A DNA stretch of 64,000 nt from Mycolicibacterium sp. CBMA 234 (GCF_009729415.1 NZ_MPKW01000006.1:62001-126000), one strand, 5' to 3'; shown: positions 1 through 9,505, counted from the stretch's first letter. Program-made: numbers and translations. Notes: generated by a model not told the origin, from the sequence alone.

Positions 1-958
1 CGCTGCCGAAGCTTCCCGGACCGAAACCAAAGGCCGGTCGTTGCTGGAACATTCGCCAGGCCATCTCCTGGGAGGCCTCGCGGCCCAGCACCGAGGGATC
101 GATGTCGTAGCGGCGCTGCCCGCCAGATGCCCCAGATATGTCTTTGATCAGCGCCACCATCCGGTCGCCGATGCCGGGGACGACGAAGGTCACCAGCACA
201 GCCGGCGGAATCCACGCGAGTTTCCGCGGCTTACCGGAGGCGACGAACCAGACCGCGACGGCCAGCCCTGCCGTCAGCAATGTGCCGCGGGATTGCGTGA
301 GGTAGATGCCGATCAGCATGAGGCCGCTGCACAGCAGCCAGGCCACTGCGTGCCGCTGCTGTCCGGCGCGACGACTGCGCTGCGCTAGTGCCCAGCCCAT
401 GGGCAGCCCCAGCACCAACTGCCGGCCCCAGAAGTTCGAGTCGCCGTAGGGTCCGGCGTACCGCTGGGTAGTGATCAACTGTCCCTGGGCATCTGAGATC
501 AGGGCGAAGCCGCCGAACGTCTGGTGCCCGCCCGTCAGATAGCTCGCGATCGACAGCAGGGACAGCAGGGTCAGGGTCGCCGTCATCGCCATCGCCACCG
601 TCCACGGTTTCCCGGTGACCTGAGTCAGCATCAGGATGACCATCAGGAAGGTCAGGTCAACCGCGGATCGCCAGAGAACGTCCTTCGACGCAGCCACGTC
701 GACGCTGCCCACCAACGCGATCACCTGGCCCGCGACATACACGGCGATCAGGGCTGCGCCGATGATCGTCCAGCGATTCAGCCGAGCCCGGGCCCGTGGA
801 TCACGCAGCGCGACAATCAGTGCGAGAACACCCAGCGCCACACTGGCTTTGAAGAGCGGAGCCGAGGTATAGCGGGTGGCCACCTCGGAAATGTTGGTCA
901 CTTCCGCGACCACCATGAGGACAAGGACCCCGACGATCCATCCGCGGGAGCCGGTCAC
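1..958 (-). CDS. O-antigen ligase/polymerase-like membrane protein (3' end outside window)
   Basis: Translating the minus strand from a GTG at 958 gives an uninterrupted, strongly hydrophobic protein of at least 319 residues that runs off the left edge. It has many membrane segments, a central extramembrane stretch with NFWGRQL and, further on, TQSRG, and near the cut end a segment reading PAFGFGPGSFG. These are typical of the Wzy/WaaL O-antigen ligase family, which joins or polymerises lipid-linked glycans on the outer face of the membrane. The GTG lies 2 bases after the stop of the Wzz-like gene, with GAGG about 12 bases upstream, so translation is probably coupled. Ligase and polymerase cannot be told apart from sequence alone. 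Confidence 0.75.
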   Translation of the reverse strand, partial: MTGSRGWIVGVLVLMVVAEVTNISEVATRYTSAPLFKASVALGVLALIVALRDPRARARLNRWTIIGAALIAVYVAGQVIALVGSVDVAASKDVLWRSAVDLTFLMVILMLTQVTGKPWTVAMAMTATLTLLSLLSIASYLTGGHQTFGGFALISDAQGQLITTQRYAGPYGDSNFWGRQLVLGLPMGWALAQRSRRAGQQRHAVAWLLCSGLMLIGIYLTQSRGTLLTAGLAVAVWFVASGKPRKLAWIPPAVLVTFVVPGIGDRMVALIKDISGASGGQRRYDIDPSVLGREASQEMAWRMFQQRPAFGFGPGSFGS

Positions 959-960
959 GG

Positions 961-1542
961 CTAAGTGTCGCCTCGACGCGAACGCAGCCATGACACGACG
1001 ATTCCGGCCGCGGCTCCGAGCAACAGCCCGCCCAGTGCGCCGGCCAGGACCAGCTGGGTCCGGGACGTCGTCATCGGGGACGCGGCGGTAGGCGGTGAGA
1101 CGACGCGGACCTGGAAGGGCGCCAGGATCGTGGTGACCTCAGGCATGGCGTGGTTGAGCACATCGTCAACGGCGGCCTCCGCGGCGCGTGCCGACGGCGC
1201 ATCGGCGGTGATCGACACCATGGTGGTATCCGGTATCGCCCCGGCCGTCAGGGTGAAATCCGATGCGCCAACGCCGGCAGCGGAGGCAGCGCTTGCGAGC
1301 CAGCGCGGATCCGAGAAGATCGCCGCGGCGGTGCGTGACACCTGACCCTGCGTCAGGACCTCCCAATACGCGGAGGTGTCCGCGGTGGTCAGGCTGGCGC
1401 CGGGGACCATCGCGATTTGCGCGGTGGCGCGGTAGGTCGTCGACACCGGGAAAAGCCCGCCGGCAATGCCACCGACGACGAGGCCGATGGCCGTACACAT
1501 CACGAAGACCACGTTTAGCCAGGGGCGCTGCGGGCGACTCAT
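961..1542 (-). CDS. Wzz-like chain-length/polysaccharide co-polymerase protein
   Basis: 193 residues. A transmembrane segment near residues 9-32 and a second near 160-183 flank an extracytoplasmic domain, and the protein ends in a short basic tail (SRRGDT). This is the two-membrane-helix layout of Wzz/capsule chain-length regulators, without a kinase domain. The start at 1542 has an excellent ribosome site (AAGGACGG, 4-8 bases upstream). An in-frame ATG at 1572 would overlap the upstream flippase stop as ATGA and add ten residues, but its ribosome site is poor. Neighbours are a flippase and a polymerase-like protein, so a role in setting glycan length is likely. Confidence 0.7.
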   Translation of the reverse strand: MSRPQRPWLNVVFVMCTAIGLVVGGIAGGLFPVSTTYRATAQIAMVPGASLTTADTSAYWEVLTQGQVSRTAAAIFSDPRWLASAASAAGVGASDFTLTAGAIPDTTMVSITADAPSARAAEAAVDDVLNHAMPEVTTILAPFQVRVVSPPTAASPMTTSRTQLVLAGALGGLLLGAAAGIVVSWLRSRRGDT

Positions 1543-1568
1543 GAACCGTCCTTTCTGCTGTGTGTCTG

Positions 1569-3083
1569 TCATGCTTTCCGCATTTTCTTCGCCAGTCGGT
1601 TGACGACTGGGCGGGCCAGCTGCGGCGCAGTGACACATAGCGCTGCTGCATAGATAACCATGCCCAGTGGCACGAGGAGTGCGAGTTGGGCCGGAGCCGG
1701 CCAGTGTCCGACGATGAAGCTGAGCCCAAACAGGGTGGCGCCCATGGGAATAGTCGCCGCCAGTGGCCGACCGACCACCGTGAATATCTTCATCCACCCC
1801 AACGGAATGACCCGGCGGACGACGGTCATCCGGATGGCGAAATGCACGACTTCGACGCTGAGCAGCGCCACGGCTACCAGCGTCGCGCTGTGGCCCGCAG
1901 CCCACCAGATAGGTCCGACCAGCAGGACCAGCCTGGCGGCGTTGATCGCGGTGAGCAGTCCCGGCCGGCCGGCAGCCTTGAGAACGTCGCCGGCGTGGTA
2001 CGACGCCGAGTAAACCCCGGTGTAGAGCGCCAACACCACCAAGATGTTCTTGGCATCGTCGTATTGCGTGCCGTACATGGTGCGGAGCAGGGGACCGGCG
2101 ACCACCGCCAATCCGACGGCTGCGGGCGTCGTCAGCGCCAGCACGATGCCCCACGCTTTCTGGTACTGCCAGGACATGGCACCGCGGTCGTCCTGCAGCC
2201 TCGACATCGAACTGAACAACACGTCGCTGATCACGCTGCACAGGTTGAGCACCACGAGCTCGGGCACTCTGTACGCCAGGGTGTAGAGGCCGAGTTCGGT
2301 TGTGCCCAGCCGGGTTCCGATGGCCAGATAGTCGACGTTGTAGATCGCGTAGGCGAGCAGCGTGACGCCGGTGACCGGGATGCCGAACCGCAACAGCGCC
2401 TTGGCTTCCTGTAGCTGCAAGCTCGGCCACATGAAAGTCGGTGCGGCCCACCAATACATGACAGCGGTAATCAGCACACCCGCGAGCTGGCCGTACACCA
2501 GGCTCCACACACCGTGCCCGGTCGCCGCGAGGTAGATGGTCAGCGTCGTCTTGACCACCGCACCGACGAACTCCGGTAGCAGTCGGCGCTGGAAGCTGAG
2601 GTCGCGGCGCAGCCACGACAGCGGCACGACGCTGGCGGCCGAAATCACCAATGCGATGGCCAAAACGTGAATCAGCGGCACGAGGTCGGGATGGTGCAGG
2701 AGCTTCGCCGTAGTGCCCGCCGTTGCCGCCAGCACTGCTCCGGCCAGCACTCCGAATCCGATGGACAGCGTCAGTCCGGTCGGGGCGATGCGACTCCAGG
2801 GACGGTCACTTTGAATTAGCGCCTCAGCAACACCGAGGTCCTTGACGTAGTCGAATAAGTTGACCAGCAGCAACGCCAGAGCGAAGATGCCGAATTCGTC
2901 CGGAGTGAGAAGGCGCGCGACGACGACCGTCATCAACAGGGTGGAACTCTTGCTGATGGCGAAGACGGCGTAGTTCCAGAGGGTTTGCCTGCCGAGGTTT
3001 GTCGGCTTGGTTGTCGCCGCATTGTTTTCGGCGGGCAGATCGGGGCTATCGATTGCCGGGTCAGGGGGATTAGTCGGCGTCAT
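1569..3083 (-). CDS. Wzx-like polysaccharide flippase (MOP superfamily)
   Basis: 504 residues. A polar N-terminal tail of about 30 residues is followed by LGRQTLWNYAVFAISK and roughly a dozen hydrophobic segments, the pattern of the MATE/Wzx flippase superfamily. The motif ARLLTPDEFGIFALALLLVNL, broken here as ARLLTPDEFG then IFALALLLVNL, is typical of the lipopolysaccharide/teichuronic-acid exporter branch. The family flips undecaprenyl-linked oligosaccharides across the plasma membrane. It is the first gene of a three-gene minus-strand unit. An SD-like GGAG lies about 11 bases before the ATG. Substrate is unknown. Confidence 0.85.
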   Translation of the reverse strand: MTPTNPPDPAIDSPDLPAENNAATTKPTNLGRQTLWNYAVFAISKSSTLLMTVVVARLLTPDEFGIFALALLLVNLFDYVKDLGVAEALIQSDRPWSRIAPTGLTLSIGFGVLAGAVLAATAGTTAKLLHHPDLVPLIHVLAIALVISAASVVPLSWLRRDLSFQRRLLPEFVGAVVKTTLTIYLAATGHGVWSLVYGQLAGVLITAVMYWWAAPTFMWPSLQLQEAKALLRFGIPVTGVTLLAYAIYNVDYLAIGTRLGTTELGLYTLAYRVPELVVLNLCSVISDVLFSSMSRLQDDRGAMSWQYQKAWGIVLALTTPAAVGLAVVAGPLLRTMYGTQYDDAKNILVVLALYTGVYSASYHAGDVLKAAGRPGLLTAINAARLVLLVGPIWWAAGHSATLVAVALLSVEVVHFAIRMTVVRRVIPLGWMKIFTVVGRPLAATIPMGATLFGLSFIVGHWPAPAQLALLVPLGMVIYAAALCVTAPQLARPVVNRLAKKMRKA

Positions 3084-3344
3084 GTAAGCGAAATCTCCAC
3101 TGCCCTCGGATACTTGGTTCAGTCGGTTGCGTCGGCGAGGTTCGGTTCGGGGTATACCGGGTTACCACCGAGTGACATTCAGTGCGCGCAGCAAATGTAT
3201 GTCAGCGGAGCTGAACTCGGTGGGGAACAATGCTGACATGGGGTCATCCTCGGTTTTATTGTGACCAAGTTGCGCCCGACGAATCAAATCACATCCGGTC
3301 AATCGGAACGGGCTACGCGGAAAAATCGATTGCTGCCAGAAACG

Positions 3345-4514
3345 TCATTGTTGCGCGATGACATCCGGTACTCGACGTACCACGGCACTCAATTCCACAA
3401 ATGAATGTGAAAGCTCTTGTCGTTCAGGCTGGGTCATGTCGGTGTAGGACACGAAGCCGCCGTTCCAATGGTGCTTGTCCAGCACCCCCTGGGTCGTGGC
3501 GAATGCCTGGTCGAGCTGTGTGCCGAGGCCCGGGTTACGGGCGTCGATGAGGGGTCGGGCCGAGCCGACCGCGGTACGGGAACCGTCGAGGGCGGCCTGA
3601 AAGTCCCACAGATCGGTGTGGCTGAAAATATCCGTGTCGCCGGTGATCGCACTCTTGGTGATGTCATCCAACAGCCGTTCTGTCCCGGCGATGAATGTGG
3701 CAGGAGCCGCAGTCCACTCCGGCGCTCTGACGGCGGCGTCGAGTTCCTTGACGTCAGCCAGCAATTGACCGGCGATCGCGTTGGTATCTGGTGGCAGGTT
3801 GCGCTGCCACAGGTCCTTTTCCACGTGGTGGAAACCGGTCCACGTCTGGCCGGGGCGAACGTCGGCCTCGCGCAGGTTGATTCGTGCGTCCAGGCCGCTC
3901 GGGAACAACTCGGCGACGGGCCTGATGCGCTCGTAATAGGCGTGAGCGTGGGAGTACAGCTCTTGGGCGCCCTCGACATCACCCTTCCTGATTGTGCCGA
4001 CCAATGCCTCGGTGGCAGTGACCAGATTCATTGTCTGGAGGGTGACGTATTGCTTGTACCGGTCGGCGGCTGCCTTGATGCTGTCCTCTGTGTCGGCCTT
4101 GATGGCCGTGCCTTCGACGGTGAAATTGCCGCGGATGCCGTCGCCGATCATGCCGGGCTTGCACGCGGTGAAATAACTGCCCGGTTCGGTGAATTGCACC
4201 GTCAGTTTGCGCTGCAGGGTGGGAGAAAGGTTCTCCACCGCCCCAATTACCCGGTCACCGTGGCCGTAGGCGTAGAACTCAGTGACTTTGGTGCCGTTGT
4301 TTGTGACGACGAATGTGCTTGTTCCAGTGTCCGCAGTGGTCTTCGATACTTCGCAGAAGTCGTCCGAGGCGGACACCGTGATCTCGTTGTGCGCGGGCTT
4401 GTCGTTATCGACTGGCGGCTGGGAGGCACACCCGGACAGGGAAATCTCGGTGAGAACGGCAACCAGGATGGTGCCGATCAGGCCAGTAATTGCGGTGCGG
4501 GCAGGTGGAGTCAT
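3345..4514 (-). CDS. EfeO-like periplasmic lipoprotein (cupredoxin plus M75/imelysin domain)
   Basis: 389 residues. An N-terminal hydrophobic segment ends in the lipobox LSGC (Cys29), predicting a lipid-anchored exported protein. A cupredoxin-like domain follows (about 40-135), then an imelysin/peptidase M75 helical domain carrying HHVEKDLW, which contains the family HxxE motif. EfeO binds ferric or ferrous iron for the EfeUOB transporter. No efeU permease or efeB peroxidase is visible here, so this copy is orphaned inside a polysaccharide locus. The ATG at 4514 was chosen because GGAAAGG sits 7 bases upstream. The longer reading frame to 4736 has no signal peptide and runs into the divergent gene. 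Confidence 0.8.
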   Translation of the reverse strand: MTPPARTAITGLIGTILVAVLTEISLSGCASQPPVDNDKPAHNEITVSASDDFCEVSKTTADTGTSTFVVTNNGTKVTEFYAYGHGDRVIGAVENLSPTLQRKLTVQFTEPGSYFTACKPGMIGDGIRGNFTVEGTAIKADTEDSIKAAADRYKQYVTLQTMNLVTATEALVGTIRKGDVEGAQELYSHAHAYYERIRPVAELFPSGLDARINLREADVRPGQTWTGFHHVEKDLWQRNLPPDTNAIAGQLLADVKELDAAVRAPEWTAAPATFIAGTERLLDDITKSAITGDTDIFSHTDLWDFQAALDGSRTAVGSARPLIDARNPGLGTQLDQAFATTQGVLDKHHWNGGFVSYTDMTQPERQELSHSFVELSAVVRRVPDVIAQQ

Positions 4515-4579
4515 GCAGTGACCTTTCCGGGGCGAGGTACCGGGCGTGCAATAGCCTGCCAGGTTGCTGTGATCGCCGG

Positions 4580-4597
4580 TATAGTCCAATCCCGATG
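4580..4597 (+). promoter_or_regulatory. Candidate -10 element of a near-leaderless start
   Basis: TATAGT at 4580-4585 lies 9 bases before the ATG at 4595 and no Shine-Dalgarno sequence is present. Transcription would begin within a few bases of the start codon. Leaderless mRNAs are common in mycobacteria. No convincing -35 box is visible. Confidence 0.45.
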
Positions 4598-6595
4598 AGT
4601 CGCAAAATCTTCGCCTGTGCAGTGGTTTCGGCAACGCTGGTGATCGTGCCGGTGACGTCAATCGGATCGGTAATCGCACCTGCCCGGGCGGTACCCGGTG
4701 ACGTCGCCAACCCGGTAGATCTGCCCGTGGTGACATTGCCCGGGTCGGCCCTCGGATCGAAATCCGAGCTCTTCATCACACCCGACAATCCCGCACGCCT
4801 GAGCGTGTCGGTTCCGGTGGGGTTGAACGCTGTGCGGTTGCGCGGCACCATCAATCCGCCCTTGAACATCGATGCCGGAATTCTCGACATCGCCGATATC
4901 GACGGCAAGCTGCTTGCGACCATCGACTTGCCGCCCGGAGCGTCGAGCAGGCCCGCTGTGCCCCTCGATGTTGACCTTTCCGCAGCAGCTAAGTCCGGTG
5001 CAGCGGTCGACTTGACGTTTACTCTTCGCCCGCGGTTCGATCCGCAGAACTACACGAATACCTATTGCTGGCCCCGGCGCGAGCTGATGCTGAGCAATAT
5101 TTCAGCGGTATTCACCGGGTCCGAGGCTCCCACAACGACAATCGCGGGCTTTTTCCCGCCGGTTCTTCAGCGGGCCACGATCTACACCCCGACCGACGCA
5201 GATGCCGACGAGCAGCAAGCTGTCCTGGCCCTGGTGTCCAACCTTGCGCGGCGCTATCACGATCAGCCGACGGTCATCACTGTGGTCAATCAACGCCGTG
5301 GGGCGACGCCACCGGCGGCCGGCGACTTGGCGCGATCAGCCGTTGTGGAGCGGGCGGAAAACGCCAGCCTGAAGGTCGAAAACCCCGGAACCCCAAACGC
5401 TTTCCTGCGAATCTCCGGCCGCGGTGCCGATTTGTCAGCGCAGCTGTCGCTGTTTGCCACGGATCTCCAGGGTCTGGCGCAGACGGACACGGCTCGCGTG
5501 GACCAAGCTGGCGCGTCGGATACGCGACCGAGCGGTGACACCATGACGTTCCGCGAGCTGAAGATGAGCGGTAGCACCGACGTCCTCCGGACCAGCAACG
5601 TGTCCGTCGGCGTCGGTCGTACGTCGCTCGGGACGGGCCGGGTGGATGGTGTGCAGGTACATCTGCTTGCGGATTACACGCCGGTGGCCAAAGACGATTC
5701 GGCCTCTGTGGTGATTCACTCTGGCGGCGTGGTCGTCTATCGAGCGTCGCTCGACAACACCGGAAGGCTCGACGCGACGTTCGACTTGGATCGCCAGAAG
5801 ATCGGCCAATTCGTCGATCTCGATATGGCCCTCACCTACACCCCGCACGAAAGTTGCGGATGGCTCACCGCGATGACATTCGAAATCGATCAGCGCTCGA
5901 CGTTGACGGTGCACCGTGGGGGCGCGCCGCTCCGTGGATTCAGCGCCGTACCATCGGAATTCAGCCCCAAGTTCATGGTCGCCATGGACGGGACCAGTCC
6001 TGGCCAGCTGGCGCACGTCGCGCGGCTGGTCGCGTCTATCGCGCGTTCCTCCGGCATTCCGGTGACGCCGCAGGTGGTGGACGTCAAGACTGCCGCCGAC
6101 TCGAACACGGGTGCGGTGATCATGGCCAATTCTGCTGCGCTGAAACAAACTTCACTCAACCCGCCGGTCAGCGGCGACGGTGCGACAGTCTCCGTCGGGC
6201 TGCCTACCGAATTACGGGCGAATATCGGCGGCGGCGGCCTGGGGTCGCTCCAGGCGTTCGCGGACCTGCCGCGCAATCGTTCCGTCCTGCTCCTGACGAC
6301 GACAGGGCCGTGGCCGTTGGTCGAGCCGCTGTTCGGCTACCTCGATCGGGTGGACGGTGACGTGTCCAAATTGACCGGGGATGTGCTTGCCGCCGGTGTT
6401 GCCGGCGATCCGGTGAGCATTTCGGTGCGTACCGCAGACAACGTCGCGGCACCGCAGGAGTCCTCGGACAACAGCCATCGTTCTGTTCTTGTCGGCGCAG
6501 GCGTCGTGGTGGTTGCCCTCGTCGGGGCCGCTGCCGCGGTGCTGTGGAGAAGGCGTCGCGTGACCACCGCCCCGAACGATTCGTCCGGGGCCTAA
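4595..6595 (+). CDS. Large exported envelope protein resembling the BcsB subunit of cellulose synthase
   Basis: 666 residues. There is a signal peptide (residues 1 to about 31, cleavage near ARAVPG), a long beta-rich extracytoplasmic region and one C-terminal membrane helix (about 630-653) followed by a basic stop-transfer (WRRRR). Size and layout match BcsB, the periplasmic partner of bacterial cellulose synthases, and the region around NTYCWPRRELMLSNISAVF fits the family loosely. No BcsA-type glycosyltransferase lies in the window, so the partner is unknown. It is transcribed divergently from the EfeO-like gene. Its stop codon overlaps that of convergent galU. BcsB is a tentative name; exported, membrane-anchored glycan-assembly protein is the safer description. 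Confidence 0.6.
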   Translation: MSRKIFACAVVSATLVIVPVTSIGSVIAPARAVPGDVANPVDLPVVTLPGSALGSKSELFITPDNPARLSVSVPVGLNAVRLRGTINPPLNIDAGILDIADIDGKLLATIDLPPGASSRPAVPLDVDLSAAAKSGAAVDLTFTLRPRFDPQNYTNTYCWPRRELMLSNISAVFTGSEAPTTTIAGFFPPVLQRATIYTPTDADADEQQAVLALVSNLARRYHDQPTVITVVNQRRGATPPAAGDLARSAVVERAENASLKVENPGTPNAFLRISGRGADLSAQLSLFATDLQGLAQTDTARVDQAGASDTRPSGDTMTFRELKMSGSTDVLRTSNVSVGVGRTSLGTGRVDGVQVHLLADYTPVAKDDSASVVIHSGGVVVYRASLDNTGRLDATFDLDRQKIGQFVDLDMALTYTPHESCGWLTAMTFEIDQRSTLTVHRGGAPLRGFSAVPSEFSPKFMVAMDGTSPGQLAHVARLVASIARSSGIPVTPQVVDVKTAADSNTGAVIMANSAALKQTSLNPPVSGDGATVSVGLPTELRANIGGGGLGSLQAFADLPRNRSVLLLTTTGPWPLVEPLFGYLDRVDGDVSKLTGDVLAAGVAGDPVSISVRTADNVAAPQESSDNSHRSVLVGAGVVVVALVGAAAAVLWRRRRVTTAPNDSSGA

Positions 6596-7545
6596 GCCGG
6601 GGTATCGCCGGGCGGGCCGTCGATTTCGGTGACGATGGTGCGCAGCAGCGGCCCTTCGAGGCGCGTCGCCAAGTTCCGCAGCACGGGACCGTATTCGGGG
6701 TGCGCCAACGCGAAAGCGAACTGTGCGACCAGGTAGTCGGCCGGGTTGCCGGTGTCGCACCAGTGCCCGTTGATCACTTGGCCATACACGGCATGGTCTT
6801 TGGCGTATGCATTGATGGCGTCGGTCAAATAGATCTCACCCGTGCGTTGCTCGTACCACCGCTCGGTCTGCATACGTAGCTCGTCGATGACGCCAGGGGT
6901 GATGACGTAGCCGCCGATCGCGGCGAACCCCGACGGCGCTTCGTGCGGTTTCGGTTTCTCGACGATTCCGGTGATCCGCAGCAGCCCGTCGTCGAGGTCT
7001 TCCTTGACGATCGGCACGCCATACCGTTGCGAGTTTTCCGGAGCCATCGGCATCAGCGCCAGTACAGGGCTCGACGTCTGTTCGTATGCGTGGATCAGCT
7101 GTTGGGCGCGGGGCACTTCGGCGACGAAGACGTCGTCGGGCCAGAGCACGAGAACCGGTTCGTCGCCGAATGAGCGGGATGCGTTGAGCACCGGGGTGCC
7201 GTTGCCGTACGGGCCGTGCTGGTGCAGATACGTGATGTGCCCGAGTGCGGACAGCTCACCGACTTCCTCGACCGCGTCGGCGTACGCGTCTTTGCCGTCC
7301 GCGCGGAGTTGGTCGACCAGCGCCGTGTTGGGGCGAAAGTGTTCCTCTATCAAGGTTTTTCCACCGGAGACGACGATGGTGATGTCAGTGATGCCGGAAT
7401 TCACCAGTTCGCGCACCGTGTGCTCGATAACGGGCTTGTCGCCGACCGGCAGCATTTCCTTGGGGATTGCCTTGGTGAGCGGCAGCAGGCGTGAGCCGAT
7501 CCCGGCGGCGGGGATAACGGCTTTGCGGATGGCCTGTTGCGTCAT
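6592..7545 (-). CDS. galU: UTP-glucose-1-phosphate uridylyltransferase
   Basis: 317 residues. The N-terminus holds the nucleotidyltransferase signature AVIPAAGIGSRLLPLTKAIP then KEMLPVGDKPVIEH, and the body keeps GYVITPG and GEIYLTDAI. The enzyme makes UDP-glucose from UTP and glucose-1-phosphate in the cytoplasm, the precursor for glucan, trehalose and polysaccharide synthesis. The ATG at 7545 is preferred because GGAG lies 7 bases upstream and it gives the family N-terminus; the reading frame extends to 7596 without a ribosome site. The stop (TAG) shares bases with the TAA of the convergent BcsB-like gene. Confidence 0.93.
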   Translation of the reverse strand: MTQQAIRKAVIPAAGIGSRLLPLTKAIPKEMLPVGDKPVIEHTVRELVNSGITDITIVVSGGKTLIEEHFRPNTALVDQLRADGKDAYADAVEEVGELSALGHITYLHQHGPYGNGTPVLNASRSFGDEPVLVLWPDDVFVAEVPRAQQLIHAYEQTSSPVLALMPMAPENSQRYGVPIVKEDLDDGLLRITGIVEKPKPHEAPSGFAAIGGYVITPGVIDELRMQTERWYEQRTGEIYLTDAINAYAKDHAVYGQVINGHWCDTGNPADYLVAQFAFALAHPEYGPVLRNLATRLEGPLLRTIVTEIDGPPGDTPA

Positions 7546-7779
7546 ATGTTCACTCCACGGTGTTCTGTATCGCTTTTTGGTGTCGAGATCTTTCAATCAC
7601 GCTGCTCGCACTCTACGGGTGAATAATGCTGTGTGGAGGCGAGTTTCGTGGAGCATCGTGGGATCAGCCGGCGGAATCGGGACACCAAACCGATGTTGCC
7701 TGCGGCGTTCGAGCGCCATAATCAGAAGTGCTGACGCGTTGATGTCATTGTCTTTATTCGCTGACGGGGGAGTGCCCGA

Positions 7780-9279
7780 ATGAATGCCGCGACGAACAAG
7801 CCGGCCGCATCGCCCGAAAAGGATGAGATTGGCGGCGACGGTGGGCCGCGAGCGCAAGCGCGCCGGTGGCGGACGGCGTATCGCCGACGGGTGTTCATCG
7901 CCGATGCTGTGGTCCTGTTGGCCGTCGTTGCCGTTGCCCAACCGGCCGGAAGGCGCTTCGCTTTTCACCACTTTGCGACCCTGTCACAGGCGTTGGTGTT
8001 CTCACTGGGCGTGGTTGTCATCTGGTTGACGGCCCTGAGCTACACGCATTCGCGTGACCTGTCCCTGGTGGGCCAGCAAGCCGAGGAGTACCGCCGCGTG
8101 GCCTACGGAACGGGCTTGGCTTTCACGGTTGCGGCGGCGTTCGAGATCTTTCTAGAAATGCCGATTTCGCGCATCCAATTCGGCATCACCTTCGGGCTCG
8201 GATTCATCGGCCTTGTCGTGGTCCGCCACGTACTGCGTGCTGACGTGCGTCGACGGAGACGGCGTGGCAAGTATGTGTCCGGTGTCGTTGTGCTCGGCGG
8301 ACTCGATGCGGTGGGCACACTGTGCGAGTATTTCGCGCGTTCGCCGGGTGCCGGGTATCGCGTCCTTGGGTTGTGCCTGCCGCACGGCGGCAGCCAAGTG
8401 GGGCAGAGCGTTGCCACGTCCAGCGGTGACGTGCCGATCCTGGGGTTCGACGATGACAGCGAGTTGGAATCCATCCTGCGGTCGGTCGGCGCAGATTCGC
8501 TCGCTGCTGTGTACGCCGAGGGGTTCGCACCTGAACAGGTGAAATACCTTGCCTGGCGGATGCAAGCCATCAACACCGAACTCATTGTCGTCCCAGGGTT
8601 GACCGAGGTTGCGAGCCACCGGCTGCAATTGCGCCCGCTGGAGAATTTGCCCTTGTTCGTCATCGAGGCGCCGACCCACGATGTGCCCTCGATGGTGACC
8701 AAACGGGTTCTCGACCTTGTCCTGTCGGTCATCGGATTGGTTGTGGCATTGCCGGTCATCGCAATTGCCGGCCTGGCTATCAAACTCGAGGACCGCGGCC
8801 CGGTCTTCTACCGGCAAGAGCGGGTCGGGCTCGACCAAAAGACGTTCAGGATCGTCAAGATGCGGACCATGCACGTGGGCACTGACAAGCTGCCGCAAAC
8901 AAATGAGCAGCATGCAGACAGCATGTTCAACAAGCGGTCGTCGGCGTCCAGCGTCACCAAGGTGGGAAAATTCTTGCGCGCCAGCAGCATCGACGAGTTA
9001 CCGCAGCTGTTCAATGTGTTGGGCGGCTCGATGAGTGTTGTGGGGCCGCGTCCCCTGGTGGTCGGCGAAGCAGGATCGGACGAGGCGTTCCTGGAACACC
9101 GCGAACATGTGAAGCCCGGAATGACGGGGTTGTGGCAGGTGTCCGGGCGCTCTGACCTGGAAGACAAAGACCGTGTCCGGCTTGATGTTTCGTATTCTGG
9201 TAACTGGTCGGTGATCGGGGATCTGGTGATCATTTGGCGCACATTCGGCGCCGTCCTCAAACGCGAAGGTGCGTACTGA
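7780..9279 (+). CDS. Polyprenyl glycosylphosphotransferase (exopolysaccharide priming enzyme)
   Basis: 499 residues. An N-terminal region with about four membrane helices and a CoA-binding-like domain (about 155-285) precedes the conserved sugar-transferase domain (about 305-499), which has KRVLDLVLS, GPVFYRQERVG, FRIVKMRTM, SSIDELPQLFNVLGGSMS and VGPRPL. This is the WbaP/WcaJ-type architecture. The enzyme transfers sugar-1-phosphate to undecaprenyl (or decaprenyl) phosphate to start repeat-unit assembly. GGGGGAG sits 8 bases before the ATG. It fits the role of initiating enzyme for the locus. Confidence 0.9.
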   Translation: MNAATNKPAASPEKDEIGGDGGPRAQARRWRTAYRRRVFIADAVVLLAVVAVAQPAGRRFAFHHFATLSQALVFSLGVVVIWLTALSYTHSRDLSLVGQQAEEYRRVAYGTGLAFTVAAAFEIFLEMPISRIQFGITFGLGFIGLVVVRHVLRADVRRRRRRGKYVSGVVVLGGLDAVGTLCEYFARSPGAGYRVLGLCLPHGGSQVGQSVATSSGDVPILGFDDDSELESILRSVGADSLAAVYAEGFAPEQVKYLAWRMQAINTELIVVPGLTEVASHRLQLRPLENLPLFVIEAPTHDVPSMVTKRVLDLVLSVIGLVVALPVIAIAGLAIKLEDRGPVFYRQERVGLDQKTFRIVKMRTMHVGTDKLPQTNEQHADSMFNKRSSASSVTKVGKFLRASSIDELPQLFNVLGGSMSVVGPRPLVVGEAGSDEAFLEHREHVKPGMTGLWQVSGRSDLEDKDRVRLDVSYSGNWSVIGDLVIIWRTFGAVLKREGAY

Positions 9280-9284
9280 CAGGT

Positions 9285-9317
9285 TGGGTGATTCGCGCGA
9301 TACGCCGATATCACCCA
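9285..9317. other. Inverted repeat after the glycosylphosphotransferase gene
   Basis: TGGGTGAT (9285-9292) is matched by ATCACCCA (9310-9317) with a 17-base spacer, 6 bases past the stop codon. It could fold at the 3' end of the transcript. There is no T-tract, so it may be an mRNA end structure rather than a classical terminator. Confidence 0.4.
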
Positions 9318-9505
9318 GAAAGGGTGAGTGGGTACTGTCTGTATTCGATGGCAGCGCAAGGGATTTCAATGCGGTCCGTCGAGGCCTTCTGACTGCTACC
9401 ACGCCCCGTCGAAGCTGAAATGCTTTCAGCCCGTTGATATTGCGCTGACGCAGAGAAAATTCCACTGACGAACAGCGTAGACGCGAACTCGGGCCGCTGC
9501 GGCCG

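Noticed and set aside
961..2616. 551-residue minus-strand frame running through the flippase gene into the Wzz-like gene
   Set aside because: Only the last ~190 residues are protein-like. The upstream part is Arg/Gly/His-rich read-through of the flippase gene in another frame.
3417..4598. 393-residue plus-strand frame opposite the EfeO-like gene
   Set aside because: Antisense frame without a signal or domain. The lipoprotein on the other strand has a lipobox and an imelysin motif.
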